This document shows, one piece after another, positions 11,426 to 21,344 of a stretch of DNA of 64,000 nt. The notes beneath the pieces were generated by a model. The model was not told the DNA's origin. It did not search any database and saw only the letters and a program-made list of their open reading frames with translations. A program made the position numbers and the translations under genes. Origin of the DNA: Lactobacillus sp. Lineage in GTDB: Bacteria; Bacillota; Bacilli; Lactobacillales; Lactobacillaceae. The stretch is from the NCBI RefSeq assembly GCF_014803895.1, contig NZ_JAAVAU010000023.1, positions 123,361 through 187,360 on the forward strand, written 5' to 3'. Every line of letters begins with the position of its first letter. Position 1 is the stretch's first letter.

Positions 11426-12517
11426 ATGGGTAACATCATTAGATTAGAACATGTTAGAAAAGAATATGATGATGGATTTGTAGCCTTAAAAGATATTAAT
11501 TTAACTATTGAATCTGGTAAATTTTATTCTTTATTGGGGCCATCTGGTTCAGGAAAAACAACAATTTTAAGAATTATTGCTGGTTTTAGTGAACCAACTA
11601 AGGGGAAAATTTATTTTGACGGTCAAGATATTACTCATTTAGATGCTTCGAAGAGACAGTTGAATACTGTTTTTCAAAATTATGCTTTATTTCCTCATAT
11701 GAATGTTTTTGACAATGTAGCTTTTGGATTGCAATTAAAGAAAAAAGATAAAAATAAAATTAAAGAAGCTGTTAAAGATGCATTACATATGGTGCAATTA
11801 GATGGTTTTGCTAATCGAGAAATTGCTGAACTTAGCGGTGGGCAACAACAACGTGTAGCAATTGCCCGTGCTTTAGTTAATGAACCAAAAGTTTTACTTT
11901 TAGATGAGTCATTATCTGCTTTGGATAAGCGCTTGAGAAAAGATATGCAATTTGAATTACGGGAAATTCAAAAAAAGTTAGGGATCACTTTTATATTTGT
12001 TACACATGATCAAGAAGAAGCTCTAGCGATGAGTGATGAAATTTTTGTTTTAAATGAAGGAAGAATTCAACAAAGTGGTAGTCCCGTAGATATTTATGAT
12101 GAACCAGTGAACGATTTTGTAGCACGGTTTATTGGAGAATCTAATATACTGAGTGGCCGTATGGTTAAAGATTTTGAAGTTGAATTTGGTAATCATACTT
12201 TTGAATGTGCTGATGCGGGAATCAAACCAGGAGAAAAGGTTGAAGTGGTTTTACGACCAGAAGATTTAGATATTACTACTGTTGATAAAGGAAAACTACG
12301 TGTTGTGGTTGAAAGCCAATTATTTTTAGGCGATCATTTCGAAATTAAAGCTAAAGATAGTGACGAAAATGAATGGTTAGTTCATTCAACTAATTCAACT
12401 AAAATTGGTAAAGAAATTGGACTTTATTTTGATCCAGAGGATATTCATGTGATGCGTTTTGGTGAAAGTGAAGCGGAATTTGATAAAAGATTAGAAGCCT
12501 ATGAAGGAGACGATTAA
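11426..12517 (+). CDS. potA: Spermidine/putrescine ABC transporter ATP-binding protein
   Basis: Energy-coupling ATPase of the polyamine importer. The 363 residues comprise an ABC domain with Walker [10 protein letters not shown] near residue 39, Q-loop [11 protein letters not shown], signature [15 protein letters not shown] near 137, Walker [13 protein letters not shown], and H-loop THDQEEA. A TOBE-type C-terminal domain follows. The residue after the Walker B DE is Ser rather than the more common Pro. First gene of potABCD; start ATG after GGGGTGA. Confidence 0.95.
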   Translation: MGNIIRLEHVRKEYDDGFVALKDINLTIESGKFYSLLGPSGSGKTTILRIIAGFSEPTKGKIYFDGQDITHLDASKRQLNTVFQNYALFPHMNVFDNVAFGLQLKKKDKNKIKEAVKDALHMVQLDGFANREIAELSGGQQQRVAIARALVNEPKVLLLDESLSALDKRLRKDMQFELREIQKKLGITFIFVTHDQEEALAMSDEIFVLNEGRIQQSGSPVDIYDEPVNDFVARFIGESNILSGRMVKDFEVEFGNHTFECADAGIKPGEKVEVVLRPEDLDITTVDKGKLRVVVESQLFLGDHFEIKAKDSDENEWLVHSTNSTKIGKEIGLYFDPEDIHVMRFGESEAEFDKRLEAYEGDD

Positions 12518-12518
12518 T

Positions 12519-13337
12519 TTGAAAAAAAGAAAGTTGATTTTTTTCATTCCTTACTTGATTTGGCTGTCTTTATTTGTAATTGCGCCTATAATCTTGATTA
12601 CTATTTATGCATTTAAGGGTGAACATGGTTTTACATTAAGTAATTTTATCCAATTTTTTACTAACGGTACTTTTTTACGAATGACTCTAAATTCATTTTG
12701 GTATGCGTTTTTAATCACTGGGTTGACGCTGCTAATTTCTTATCCTACTGCTTACATTTTGAGCCGAATGAAAAATCAACAGTTTTGGTTACTATTAATT
12801 ATTTTACCTACATGGATCAATTTGCTTTTAAAGGCGTATGCATTTATTGGGATTTTTGGCAAACATGGGTTAGTGAATAATTTTTTAAGTTTATTCGGGA
12901 TTGGACCAGCTAATATTTTATTTACAAATATAGCTTTTATATTTGTAGCTGCTTATATTGAATTACCATTTATGATCTTACCAATTTATAATGCTATTTG
13001 TGATGTTGATCCAGCAGTTTTACAGGCAGCAAGTGATTTAGGGGCGAATAAATGGCAGAGTTTTAAACGAATTTTATGGCCTTTATCTAAGTCAGGAGTG
13101 TTAGCAGGTATTGAAGCAGTTTTTATACCTTCATTATCCTTATTTATGTTGACGCGCTTAATTGGGGGAAATCGAGTAATTACCCTAGGAACAGCAATTG
13201 AGCAATATTTTATGACAACAATGAATTGGCCAATGGGATCGACAATCGGTGTGATTTTAATTTTCTTAATGATTATTGTAATGATTACTACCTCATCATC
13301 TGCTGCTCATAAGAAGAAAAAGGAGATCAAGTTATGA
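12519..13337 (+). CDS. potB: Spermidine/putrescine ABC transporter permease PotB
   Basis: Inner channel-forming permease with about six membrane helices. The cytoplasmic EAA loop AASDLGANKWQSFKRILWP contacts PotA. I chose the TTG start one base after the potA stop because AAGGAG lies ten bases upstream; it gives MKKRKLIFFIPYL. An ATG 18 bases earlier overlaps that ribosome binding site. About 272 residues, normal size. Overlaps potC by four bases (ATGA). Confidence 0.93.
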   Translation: MKKRKLIFFIPYLIWLSLFVIAPIILITIYAFKGEHGFTLSNFIQFFTNGTFLRMTLNSFWYAFLITGLTLLISYPTAYILSRMKNQQFWLLLIILPTWINLLLKAYAFIGIFGKHGLVNNFLSLFGIGPANILFTNIAFIFVAAYIELPFMILPIYNAICDVDPAVLQAASDLGANKWQSFKRILWPLSKSGVLAGIEAVFIPSLSLFMLTRLIGGNRVITLGTAIEQYFMTTMNWPMGSTIGVILIFLMIIVMITTSSSAAHKKKKEIKL

Positions 13338-14128
13338 AAAAATTTAAATGGTCTCGTTTATATATAGCTTTTGTCTTAATTATTTTATATATACCAATTT
13401 TTTATCTTATATTTTATTCTTTTTCTAGTGGTCATAATATGGACCATTTTGAACATTTTACTTGGGCGCATTATCAAGATTTATTTACCGATAATCGCTT
13501 ATTGGCGATATTTTTACAAACGATTTTATTGGCACTTTTATCTAGTCTAATTGCTACCTTGATTGGAACTCTGGGTGCTATTGCAGTAACACAAACTAAA
13601 AATAAAAAGGCTAAGCAAGTTTTGCTAACTTTAAATAATGTCTTAATGGTTTCACCTGACGTTATCATTGGGGCGAGTTTTTTGATTTTCTTTACTGCTT
13701 TGGGAATTAGCTTAGGTTTTGGATCAGTTTTATTAAGCCATATTGCTTTTTCAATTCCAATTGTAGTTTTGATGATTTTACCTCAATTGAATGAGTTTGA
13801 TTATTCTTTAATTGATGCTGCAAGAGACTTGGGCACAAATAATTGGCAAGTATTTAGTAAGATTTTGATACCTGGAATTATACCGGGGATTTTATCAGGT
13901 TTTTTTATGGCACTAACTTATTCCTTAGATGATTTTGCAGTAACTTTTTTTGTGACCGGAAATGGGTTTTCAACGCTTTCAGTGGAAATATATTCCCGGG
14001 CACGCCAAGGTATTAACTTAGAAATTAATGCTTTAAGTACAATTATGTTTGTGTTGGTTATGGTAATTGTTATGGGATATTATTTTTTGAGTAAACGGAC
14101 GGGTAAGAAAGGTGGCAGATTATTATGA
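13334..14128 (+). CDS. potC: Spermidine/putrescine ABC transporter permease PotC
   Basis: Second permease of the polyamine importer, 264 residues, about six membrane helices. The EAA loop is AARDLGTNNWQVFSKILIP. The start overlaps the potB stop in ATGA and the stop overlaps the potD start in the same way, so the three genes are translationally coupled. TYSLDDFAVTFFVTG near residue 200 is a typical PotC segment. Confidence 0.94.
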   Translation: MKKFKWSRLYIAFVLIILYIPIFYLIFYSFSSGHNMDHFEHFTWAHYQDLFTDNRLLAIFLQTILLALLSSLIATLIGTLGAIAVTQTKNKKAKQVLLTLNNVLMVSPDVIIGASFLIFFTALGISLGFGSVLLSHIAFSIPIVVLMILPQLNEFDYSLIDAARDLGTNNWQVFSKILIPGIIPGILSGFFMALTYSLDDFAVTFFVTGNGFSTLSVEIYSRARQGINLEINALSTIMFVLVMVIVMGYYFLSKRTGKKGGRLL

Positions 14129-15198
14129 AAAAAATAGTAATTGCTGTCTGCTTTATCTTATTAACGTGTCTAGGTTTAACCTTTGCTATCCAAAAACTTG
14201 AAGGTAATAACGCCTCTAATAGTAGTAAAAATCTAATAATTTACAATTGGGGTGATTATATTGATCCAACTCTAATTAAAAAATTTGAAAAGCAAACTGG
14301 TTACCATGTCATTTATGAAACTTTCGATTCTAATGAAGCTATGTATACTAAAATTAAACAGGGTGGAACAGGATATGATATTGCTGTTCCATCTGATTAT
14401 ATGATTTCTAAGATGAGAAAGGCTAATTTGCTAGAAAAAATCAATACTAAGAAAATTCCTAATTTTAAGAATATTGGTTCCCAATTTTTAGGAAAATCAT
14501 TTGATCCAAAAAATGAATATTCAATTCCTTATTTTTGGGGGACTTTAGGAATAGTTTATAACGATAAATATGTTAAAAAGGGCTCAATTAAACATTGGGA
14601 TGATCTTTGGAAAAATAATTATCGTCATAATATCTTATTAGTTGATTCAGCACGTGACATTATGGGATTATCTCTAGCTTCCATGGGAACTTCAATGAAT
14701 ACTACAGATTCATTAAAGCTAAAGATGGCAAAAACAAAGCTAGATGGTTTAGGACCTAATGTAAAGGCTATTATCTCTGATGAATTAAAGATGTATATGA
14801 TTCAAAATGAAGCTGCCGTTGGTGTAACTTGGTCAGGTGAAGCTAGGACAATGTTAAATGATAACAAGCATTTACATTATGTGGTTCCATCTGAAGGTTC
14901 AAATTTATGGTTTGATAATTTTGTTATTCCTAAAACTGTTAAAAATAAAAAAGCAGCTTATGAGTTTATTAACTTTATGTTGGAACCTAAAAATGCTGCA
15001 CAAAATGCTGAATATATAGGTTATGCAACTCCTAATATAAAAGCTCAAAAATTATTGCCTGAAGAAGTTCGAAATGATCGTCAATTTTATCCTACCAAGC
15101 AAGCAATGAAAAATTTGCAGGTATATGAAGATTTAGGCTCTAAAAAAATCCAAGAATATAATGATTTATTTTTAGAATTTAAAATGTATGCACGTTAA
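14125..15198 (+). CDS. potD: Spermidine/putrescine-binding protein PotD
   Basis: Extracellular substrate-binding component, 357 residues. An N-terminal hydrophobic helix is followed by LIIYNWGDYIDPTLIKKFEKQTG and polyamine-pocket segments YDIAVPSDYMI, IPYFWGTLGIVYN, VTWSGEA and WFDNFVIPK, all typical of PotD/PotF. The Cys in the leader lies in ILLTC, not the usual L-A/S-G/A-C lipobox, so lipid anchoring is uncertain. The stop is 26 bases before cdaA with no terminator seen, so transcription may continue into the c-di-AMP genes. Confidence 0.94.
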   Translation: MKKIVIAVCFILLTCLGLTFAIQKLEGNNASNSSKNLIIYNWGDYIDPTLIKKFEKQTGYHVIYETFDSNEAMYTKIKQGGTGYDIAVPSDYMISKMRKANLLEKINTKKIPNFKNIGSQFLGKSFDPKNEYSIPYFWGTLGIVYNDKYVKKGSIKHWDDLWKNNYRHNILLVDSARDIMGLSLASMGTSMNTTDSLKLKMAKTKLDGLGPNVKAIISDELKMYMIQNEAAVGVTWSGEARTMLNDNKHLHYVVPSEGSNLWFDNFVIPKTVKNKKAAYEFINFMLEPKNAAQNAEYIGYATPNIKAQKLLPEEVRNDRQFYPTKQAMKNLQVYEDLGSKKIQEYNDLFLEFKMYAR

Positions 15199-15224
15199 AA
15201 TTTTTATGGAAAGTGAGGCAAGTA

Positions 15225-16070
15225 ATGAAAATAGATTTAGGACAAATTTTTACTTGGCAAAATTTGATGAATGTACTTGATATTTTAATTGTTTGGTATA
15301 TTATTTATCGTCTAATTATGCTAGTTAAAGGTACAAAGGCCGTCCAGTTGGTAAAAGGTATCTCGCTCATTATTTTAATTAGAATTGTTGCGGGCTTATT
15401 AAAATTACACACTTTGACTTATTTTGTTGATCAAGTCCTTTCTTGGTCGGTAATTGGAATTATTGTAATTTTTCAACCAGAAATTCGACGTGGATTAGAA
15501 CATTTGGGAAGATCACCAATTTTTGGAGGATCAACTGGTGGTGCTAAAAAGAGCTCGGAACATATGATTCATGAGCTAGATAAAGCTATTCAGTATATGT
15601 CTAAAAGACGGATAGGTGCTTTAATTACTATTCAGCAAAATACTGGATTAGAAGAATATATTGAAACGGGTATTCCATTGGATGCAGATATTTCTGGTGA
15701 ATTGCTGATTAATATTTTTATTCCTAATACTCCTTTGCATGATGGAGCGGTAATTATTAGTGACAATAGAATTGCTGTAGCCTCAGCTTATTTACCTCTT
15801 TCTGATAATACAATGATTCCTAAAAAACTTGGAACTCGTCACAGGGCTGCTGTAGGAATTTCTGAAGTAACAGATGCAATTACGATTGTTGTTTCTGAAG
15901 AAACTGGTGGAGTAACGATTACACGTAATAGTCAATTTATGCTTGATTTGACACGTGAAGAATATTTAAAGTACTTAACGGCTCAGTTAGTACCAGAGGA
16001 AAAAAGTAAACCTAAGTGGTATCAGCGTGTCCTAAATCGTATATGGAATTGGGGGTCAAATAATAAATGA
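15225..16070 (+). CDS. cdaA: Diadenylate cyclase CdaA
   Basis: Membrane enzyme that makes the essential second messenger c-di-AMP from two ATP. The 281 residues include three N-terminal membrane helices (to about residue 80) and the DAC domain with the catalytic DGA (PLHDGAVII) and RHR (GTRHRAAVG) motifs. The ATG was chosen with GGAAAGTGAGG just upstream; a GTG twelve bases earlier lies inside that site. The order cdaA-cdaR-glmM is conserved in Bacillota; CdaR and GlmM bind and modulate CdaA. Confidence 0.97.
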   Translation: MKIDLGQIFTWQNLMNVLDILIVWYIIYRLIMLVKGTKAVQLVKGISLIILIRIVAGLLKLHTLTYFVDQVLSWSVIGIIVIFQPEIRRGLEHLGRSPIFGGSTGGAKKSSEHMIHELDKAIQYMSKRRIGALITIQQNTGLEEYIETGIPLDADISGELLINIFIPNTPLHDGAVIISDNRIAVASAYLPLSDNTMIPKKLGTRHRAAVGISEVTDAITIVVSEETGGVTITRNSQFMLDLTREEYLKYLTAQLVPEEKSKPKWYQRVLNRIWNWGSNNK

Positions 16071-17035
16071 AAAAGTTTTTTGATCAATCCTGGTTTTATA
16101 AAATAATAGCATTACTGCTGGCTATTTTATTTGCACTATATATTAACTCTAATCAGCAGGGCTATGTTTCTCAGAGTAAACAAAATGTGACAAGTCTTAC
16201 GGCCACTAGAAAACAGACAATTAGTGTTCCATTACAGGTTTCTGTAGATACAGATAAATATTATGTCACGGGTTATCCTGAAAAAGTAAATTTAACTTTA
16301 CAAGGAAATAATGCTTTGGTAACATCGACCATCAATACACAAAATTTTCGAGTTTTTATTGATTTAAATAAATTAAAGCCAGGACATCATACTGTGAAAG
16401 TAAAAGTTAATGGCTTAAGTAATCAGCTTGCTGCTTCTATTGCACCAAATACTATTTCTGTTAATATTCAAAAACGAAAATCGCGAACTCTTCCAGTTCA
16501 AATAGAGTATAATAAAGATGCCGTGCCAACAGATTATAAAATTGGAACCCCAACTAGTGATCCTTCTGTTGTGCGTGTTACAGGTGCACAAAGTGAAGTA
16601 AATCAAATTGATCATATTGTTGCCAAAGTTACACTGCCAAAAGGACAGTCAATGTCTTATACTAGAGAGGTAATTTTGGTTGCAGAAGATTCTAAAGGGC
16701 GTCAATTAAATGTAGTAATTAATCCAGTTACAACAAGCGTCCATATTCCAATTTCCTTGCCACATAAGAAAGTGAAGGTTAAGGTTACTCCTCATAATGA
16801 ATCAGAAAAGAAAGTTTACTCGCTTACTGCTGATAAAAATGAGGTTGTAGTTTACGGTAAAGAAAAATATCTGAAGAAGTTAAAGAGTATACCACTTGAT
16901 GTTGATCTTTCAGATGTTGAAACTGATACAGTTAGAAGTATATCTTTAAAGAAACCAACAGGTGTTGTTAGAATCGATCCTGAAGAAATAGCGGTAAAAA
17001 TCAAAGTTTCTGATGGTTCATCTAAAAAAGAATAA
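16067..17035 (+). CDS. cdaR: YbbR-domain protein, CdaA regulator CdaR
   Basis: Extracytoplasmic regulator of CdaA. 322 residues with an N-terminal membrane anchor (about residues 9-25) followed by about three YbbR beta-domains, recognisable by repeats of VPLQV-, LPVQIEYN- and KVKVTPHN-like strands that begin with a conserved Pro/Val pattern. The start overlaps the cdaA stop by four bases (ATGA). Acts outside the membrane, presumably signalling envelope state to CdaA. Confidence 0.93.
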   Translation: MKKFFDQSWFYKIIALLLAILFALYINSNQQGYVSQSKQNVTSLTATRKQTISVPLQVSVDTDKYYVTGYPEKVNLTLQGNNALVTSTINTQNFRVFIDLNKLKPGHHTVKVKVNGLSNQLAASIAPNTISVNIQKRKSRTLPVQIEYNKDAVPTDYKIGTPTSDPSVVRVTGAQSEVNQIDHIVAKVTLPKGQSMSYTREVILVAEDSKGRQLNVVINPVTTSVHIPISLPHKKVKVKVTPHNESEKKVYSLTADKNEVVVYGKEKYLKKLKSIPLDVDLSDVETDTVRSISLKKPTGVVRIDPEEIAVKIKVSDGSSKKE

Positions 17036-17063
17036 TGTAAAATTAAGAAAGGTAGTTATTTAG

Positions 17064-18425
17064 ATGCTTAAATATTTTGGTACAGATGGTGTTAGAGGTG
17101 TCGCAAACTCAAGTTTAACTCCAGAAATGGCCTTTAAATTAGGTCGTGATGGAGGATATGTTTTGACCAAAGATAAGAAGCCAGGTGAAAGAGCTAAGGT
17201 TTTAGTTTCACGCGATACTCGTATTTCTGGACAAATGTTAGAATACGCTTTAATTTCTGGTTTATTGTCTGTTGGTATTGAAGTTTTGGAAGTAGGGGTA
17301 ATTACTACCCCAGGTCTTTCATACTTAGTTAGAGCTCAAGGTGCAGATGCTGGTGTACAAATTTCTGCGTCACATAATCCAGTCCAAGATAACGGTATTA
17401 AATTCTTTGGTAGTGACGGTTTGAAACTTTCTGATGCTAAAGAAGAAGAAATAGAACAACTAATTGATGCACCCGAAGATACTTTGCCACGACCATCTGC
17501 AGAAGGTTTGGGTACTGTAACCAGTTATCATGAAGGGGCTTCTAAATATCTACAGTTTATTGAAAATACTTTGCCAGAACAATTGGATGGTATTAAAGTA
17601 GTAGTAGATGGAGCTAATGGTGCCGCTAGTGCTTTAATTTCACGTTTATTTGCTGATATGGGAGTAGATTTTACTACCATTGCAACTCACCCAGATGGTT
17701 TGAATATTAATGATCATGTTGGTGCAACCCATACTAAGAAGCTTCAAGAAGAAGTTGTTAAGCAAGGTGCTCAATTAGGTTTAGCTTTTGATGGGGATGC
17801 TGATCGTTGTATTGCTGTCGATGAAAATGGTAACGAGGTCGATGGTGATCACATTATGTATGTAATTGGTTCTTATTTAGCCGATCATGGTCGTTTAAAG
17901 AAAGATACAATTGTAACTACTGTGATGAGTAATCTTGGATTTACTAAAGCTTTAGAACGTCGTGGTCTTAAAAATGTCAGAACTGAGCAGGTTGGTGACC
18001 GCTATGTTTCAGAGGAAATGCGTGCTAATGGTTACAATTTAGGTGGTGAACAATCAGGTCACATTATCATTAGTGATTATCATAATACAGGTGACGGTAT
18101 GCTTACTGGTTTACACTTACTCTATGTAATGAAGGATACAGGTAAGTCTTTAAGTGAGTTACTTGCTGATTTTAAAGAATATCCACAACGCTTAATTAAT
18201 GTTCCAGTTCGTAATAAAGCTAGTTGGCAAGAACATCAAGCAATTACAGATGCGATTGAAGCAGTAGAAAAAGAAGTAGAAGGTAATGGACGTATTTTTG
18301 TAAGACCTTCAGGAACTCAAGAATTGCTTCGTGTGATGACTGAAGCACCTACTCAAGAACTTGCTGATAAATATTGTCAACAAGTAGCAGATGTTATTCA
18401 AGATGAAATGGGAATTGAAGAATAA
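17064..18425 (+). CDS. glmM: Phosphoglucosamine mutase
   Basis: Converts glucosamine 6-phosphate to glucosamine 1-phosphate for UDP-GlcNAc synthesis. 453 residues. It begins with [15 protein letters not shown], has the phosphoserine loop [17 protein letters not shown] near residue 100, the magnesium loop [13 protein letters not shown], the sugar-binding GGEQSGHII and the phosphate-binding [12 protein letters not shown]. Start ATG after AGAAAGG. It follows cdaR by 28 bases. GlmM is also a known inhibitor of CdaA in several Bacillota. A terminator follows. Confidence 0.97.
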   Translation: MLKYFGTDGVRGVANSSLTPEMAFKLGRDGGYVLTKDKKPGERAKVLVSRDTRISGQMLEYALISGLLSVGIEVLEVGVITTPGLSYLVRAQGADAGVQISASHNPVQDNGIKFFGSDGLKLSDAKEEEIEQLIDAPEDTLPRPSAEGLGTVTSYHEGASKYLQFIENTLPEQLDGIKVVVDGANGAASALISRLFADMGVDFTTIATHPDGLNINDHVGATHTKKLQEEVVKQGAQLGLAFDGDADRCIAVDENGNEVDGDHIMYVIGSYLADHGRLKKDTIVTTVMSNLGFTKALERRGLKNVRTEQVGDRYVSEEMRANGYNLGGEQSGHIIISDYHNTGDGMLTGLHLLYVMKDTGKSLSELLADFKEYPQRLINVPVRNKASWQEHQAITDAIEAVEKEVEGNGRIFVRPSGTQELLRVMTEAPTQELADKYCQQVADVIQDEMGIEE

Positions 18426-18442
18426 TAAATTTTATATTTGTA

Positions 18443-18474
18443 AAACAGTGCTATCGTTTGATAGCACTGTTTTT
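18443..18474 (+). terminator. Rho-independent terminator after glmM
   Basis: The stem AACAGTGCTATC/GATAGCACTGTT is followed by TTT, between glmM and the glmS promoter. Confidence 0.88.
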
Positions 18475-18478
18475 AATT

Positions 18479-18619
18479 TAAGAACCAGACCAATTTTTAT
18501 ACCACATAAATATTTTTTGCTTGACGAAATCAAATAAATCTACTAATATAGCCTTTGCAATATGAATTTTTAAATACTAAATATCGTCTAGACCAATTTT
18601 GAATAATGCCTAGACCAAA
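18479..18619 (+). promoter_or_regulatory. dre-like (GntR/NagR) operator repeats at glmS
   Basis: Three copies of AGACCAA sit in direct orientation. The best (18582-18597) contains the palindrome GTCTAGAC followed by CAAT and matches 13 of 16 positions of the NagR/YvoA-type dre consensus ATTGGTCTAGACCAAT. Another, 22 bases further on, abuts the ribosome binding site. A third lies upstream of the -35. GntR-type NagR is known to regulate glmS in streptococci. The match is by eye; the regulator gene is not in this window. Confidence 0.55.
18521..18549 (+). promoter_or_regulatory. Promoter of glmS
   Basis: TTGACG and TAATAT are separated by exactly 17 bases. Transcription would start near 18556, leaving a leader of about 77 bases, which is too short for a glmS ribozyme. 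Confidence 0.75.
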
Positions 18620-18632
18620 AGGAGATATACAT

Positions 18633-20444
18633 ATGTGTGGTATTGTTGGTGTGGTTGGAAAACCAGCACGTGAAATTATTTTAAATGGTTTAAAGAATCT
18701 TGAATATCGTGGATATGACTCCGCAGGTATCTATCTTAATGATTGGCAAGGGGATGAATATTTAATTAAGGCTGTTGGCCGAATTGGTAATCTTGAAGCC
18801 AAGTTGACCCCTGAAGAAGAAGGCATGGTTGGAATTGGTCATACTCGTTGGGCAACTCACGGTAAGCCAACTGAAGATAATGCTCACCCTCATTTTTCAG
18901 AAGATGGTCGTTTTTATCTGGTTCACAATGGTGTGATTGAAAATTACGCTGAATTAAAAGAAAAATACTTACAAGATGTTAACTTTAAGTCCACTACGGA
19001 TACTGAAGTAATAGTTCAATTAGTCGCTAAGATTGCGCGTGAAAAGAATTTAGATGGTTTTTCTGCCTTTAAGGAAGCTTTGAAGTTAGTTCGTGGTTCT
19101 TATGCATTCTTGTTAGTTGATAATACTAATCCTAAGCATGTATTTATTGCTAAGAATAAAGCACCAATGATGTTAGGATTAGGCGATGGTTTTAACATTA
19201 TCGCTTCTGATGCAATTTCAGTTTTGGATCAAACTAAGACTTTTGTTGATTTACAAGATGGTGATGTTGCTGATATTACCAAAGATTCTTATGTGATTGA
19301 AAATGTAAATGGTGAAGTTCAAAAACGTGAACCTCATGTTTTAGATATTGATCCAAATGCTGCTTCTAAGGGTACTTACGAATTTTACATGCTCAAGGAA
19401 ATTAATGAACAACCTGCAGTAATGCGTCGTCTTTCTCAAACTTACTTTGGTGCAGATGGTGATGTAAGAGTTGAGCAAAAGATTGTTGATGCTGTTGCAG
19501 AAAGTGACCGTATTTATATTTTAGCTGCCGGGACCAGTTATCATGCTGGTTTAGTTGGTAAAAATATTCTTGAAAAGTATGCTGATATTCCAGTTGAAGT
19601 TGGTCTTGCATCAGAATTTGGTTATCATTTCCCTAAGCTTTCCAAGAAACCTTTCTTTATTTTCTTATCACAATCTGGTGAAACTGCCGATTCACGTGTT
19701 GTTTTAAAGCAAGTTAATGAACGTAACTTACCAAGTTTAACTATTACTAATGTTGAAGGATCAACTTTATCCCGTGAAGCAACTTATACTATGCTTCTTG
19801 AAGCTGGTCCCGAAATTGCGGTTGCATCTACCAAGGCATATACTGCACAAATTGCAGTTCAAGCTATTCTGGCTAAAGCCGTTGGTGAAAAGAAGAACAT
19901 TGAAGATGCTAAAAACTTTGATTTAAAGAATCAGTTAGCCTTGGTTGCTGAGGGGATGCAAGAATTAGTTGATGGAAAAGAACATATTGATGAATTAACT
20001 AAGAAGTATCTTGCCACAACTCGTAATGCCTTCTATATTGGCCGTGGTGTTGATTATGCAGTAGCTTTAGAAGGTGCTTTAAAACTTAAAGAAGTATCTT
20101 ACATTGAAACTGAAGGCTTTGCTGCAGCTGAACTTAAGCATGGTACTATTGCTTTAATTGAAAAAGGAACTCCAGTTATTACTTTGATTAATGATCCAGC
20201 TACTGCTGATTTAACTCGTGGTAATATTCAAGAAGTTGAATCTCGTGGCGCAAATGTAATGGTCTTTGCAGGTAAGGACTTTGCTAAAGAAGGTGATGAT
20301 GTAGTTTTACCTAAGGTAGATTACTACATGTCTCCATTATTGACTGCTATTCCGGCTCAATTACTTGCTTACTACGCATCTAAGAATAAGGGATTAGATG
20401 TTGATAAGCCAAGAAACTTAGCTAAGTCTGTTACTGTTGAATAA
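18633..20444 (+). CDS. glmS: Glutamine--fructose-6-phosphate aminotransferase (isomerizing)
   Basis: Makes glucosamine 6-phosphate from fructose 6-phosphate and glutamine. 603 residues: an N-terminal class II glutaminase domain whose catalytic cysteine is residue 2 (MCGIVGVVG), which fixes the start at this ATG behind AAAGGAG rather than an in-frame ATG nine codons earlier, then two SIS isomerase domains (AAGTSYHAG, SQSGETADS, ASTKAYTAQ, and C-terminal KPRNLAKSVTVE). The upstream region has a strong promoter and TAGACC repeats that look like operators. Monocistronic, with a terminator after it. Confidence 0.97.
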   Translation: MCGIVGVVGKPAREIILNGLKNLEYRGYDSAGIYLNDWQGDEYLIKAVGRIGNLEAKLTPEEEGMVGIGHTRWATHGKPTEDNAHPHFSEDGRFYLVHNGVIENYAELKEKYLQDVNFKSTTDTEVIVQLVAKIAREKNLDGFSAFKEALKLVRGSYAFLLVDNTNPKHVFIAKNKAPMMLGLGDGFNIIASDAISVLDQTKTFVDLQDGDVADITKDSYVIENVNGEVQKREPHVLDIDPNAASKGTYEFYMLKEINEQPAVMRRLSQTYFGADGDVRVEQKIVDAVAESDRIYILAAGTSYHAGLVGKNILEKYADIPVEVGLASEFGYHFPKLSKKPFFIFLSQSGETADSRVVLKQVNERNLPSLTITNVEGSTLSREATYTMLLEAGPEIAVASTKAYTAQIAVQAILAKAVGEKKNIEDAKNFDLKNQLALVAEGMQELVDGKEHIDELTKKYLATTRNAFYIGRGVDYAVALEGALKLKEVSYIETEGFAAAELKHGTIALIEKGTPVITLINDPATADLTRGNIQEVESRGANVMVFAGKDFAKEGDDVVLPKVDYYMSPLLTAIPAQLLAYYASKNKGLDVDKPRNLAKSVTVE

Positions 20445-20457
20445 GTAGTTTGAATAT

Positions 20458-20491
20458 AAAAAACCGTTCTTAATTAATAGAACGGTTTTTT
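20458..20491 (+). terminator. Rho-independent terminator after glmS
   Basis: The stem AAAACCGTTCT/AGAACGGTTTT has an AT-rich loop and a T run. Confidence 0.88.
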
Positions 20492-20534
20492 GTATAATTG
20501 TTATAAGTAAAAAATAGAACAGAAAGAGAAAAAT

Positions 20535-21344
20535 ATGGCAATAAAACTATTAGCTGTAGATTTGGATGGTACGTTATTAAACTCCCACCAAAAAATTACT
20601 CCTAAAACTAAAGCAGCTTTACAAAAGGCGGCTAAGTTAGGAATTAACGTAGTTCCTTGTTCGGGACGACCATTTCCTGGCGTTAAAGAGTACTTAAATG
20701 AACTAGGGCTTTCCGGTGATAATCAGTATGCAGTTACCTTTAATGGAGCATTAGTTTTTAATCTAAAAGGTGATGTTTTGGTTAAAGATTTACACAATTA
20801 TCAAGACTTTGTTTATTTTAGGAATATTTCTGAAAAATATAAAATGCCATTTCATTTTGAACTAGAAGATAAATTTATAACGTTAGATCCTCATATTAAT
20901 TATTTTATGTCACGTGAAAGTTGGCTCACTAGAATGCCAATTGAGGTAAAAGCGTTTGAAGATATTCCTCAAGATATTTGCTTTACTAAGGGAATGTTTA
21001 CAGGACATCCTAAGCGAATTAAAGAATTTTTGAGTGAAATACCTACCGAAATATTTGAAAATTATAATGTATCGACCTCTGATAAGACTTTGGTAGAAAT
21101 TAACACATCTACAGCTTCTAAGGGAAAGGCATTAATTGAATTAGGAAAAGAATTAAACATAAAACCTGAAGAAATAATGATTTTTGGTGATCAAAAAAAT
21201 GATATTTCAATGTTCAGTATTCCTAGTTTTAGAAAAATAGCAATGGGAAATGCAATTGAGGAAATAAAAAATCGAGCAGATTTTGTTACTAAAACAAATG
21301 ATGAAGATGGTATTGCATATGCTTTGGAGGAACTAGTATTTTAA
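20535..21344 (+). CDS. HAD superfamily (Cof-type) phosphatase
   Basis: 269-residue Cof/YidA-like phosphatase, second of this type in the window. Motif I LLAVDLDGTLLNS lies at residues 4-16, motif II is PCSGRPF, motif III is the lysine in STASKGKAL, and motif IV is IFGDQKNDISMF. A C2 cap with a beta-rich insert lies between. Start ATG after AGAAAGAG. The stop overlaps the start of the first crcB gene (taATG), so it may be co-translated with the fluoride channel. Substrate unknown. Confidence 0.9.
   Translation: MAIKLLAVDLDGTLLNSHQKITPKTKAALQKAAKLGINVVPCSGRPFPGVKEYLNELGLSGDNQYAVTFNGALVFNLKGDVLVKDLHNYQDFVYFRNISEKYKMPFHFELEDKFITLDPHINYFMSRESWLTRMPIEVKAFEDIPQDICFTKGMFTGHPKRIKEFLSEIPTEIFENYNVSTSDKTLVEINTSTASKGKALIELGKELNIKPEEIMIFGDQKNDISMFSIPSFRKIAMGNAIEEIKNRADFVTKTNDEDGIAYALEELVF

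Noticed and set aside
18475..18632. glmS ribozyme
   Set aside because: The promoter leaves a leader of only about 77 bases and I see no ribozyme core; repeats look like protein operators.
20492..20534. Fluoride riboswitch before the HAD-crcB cluster
   Set aside because: Only about 40 bases lie between the glmS terminator and the start codon, too short and without the known core.
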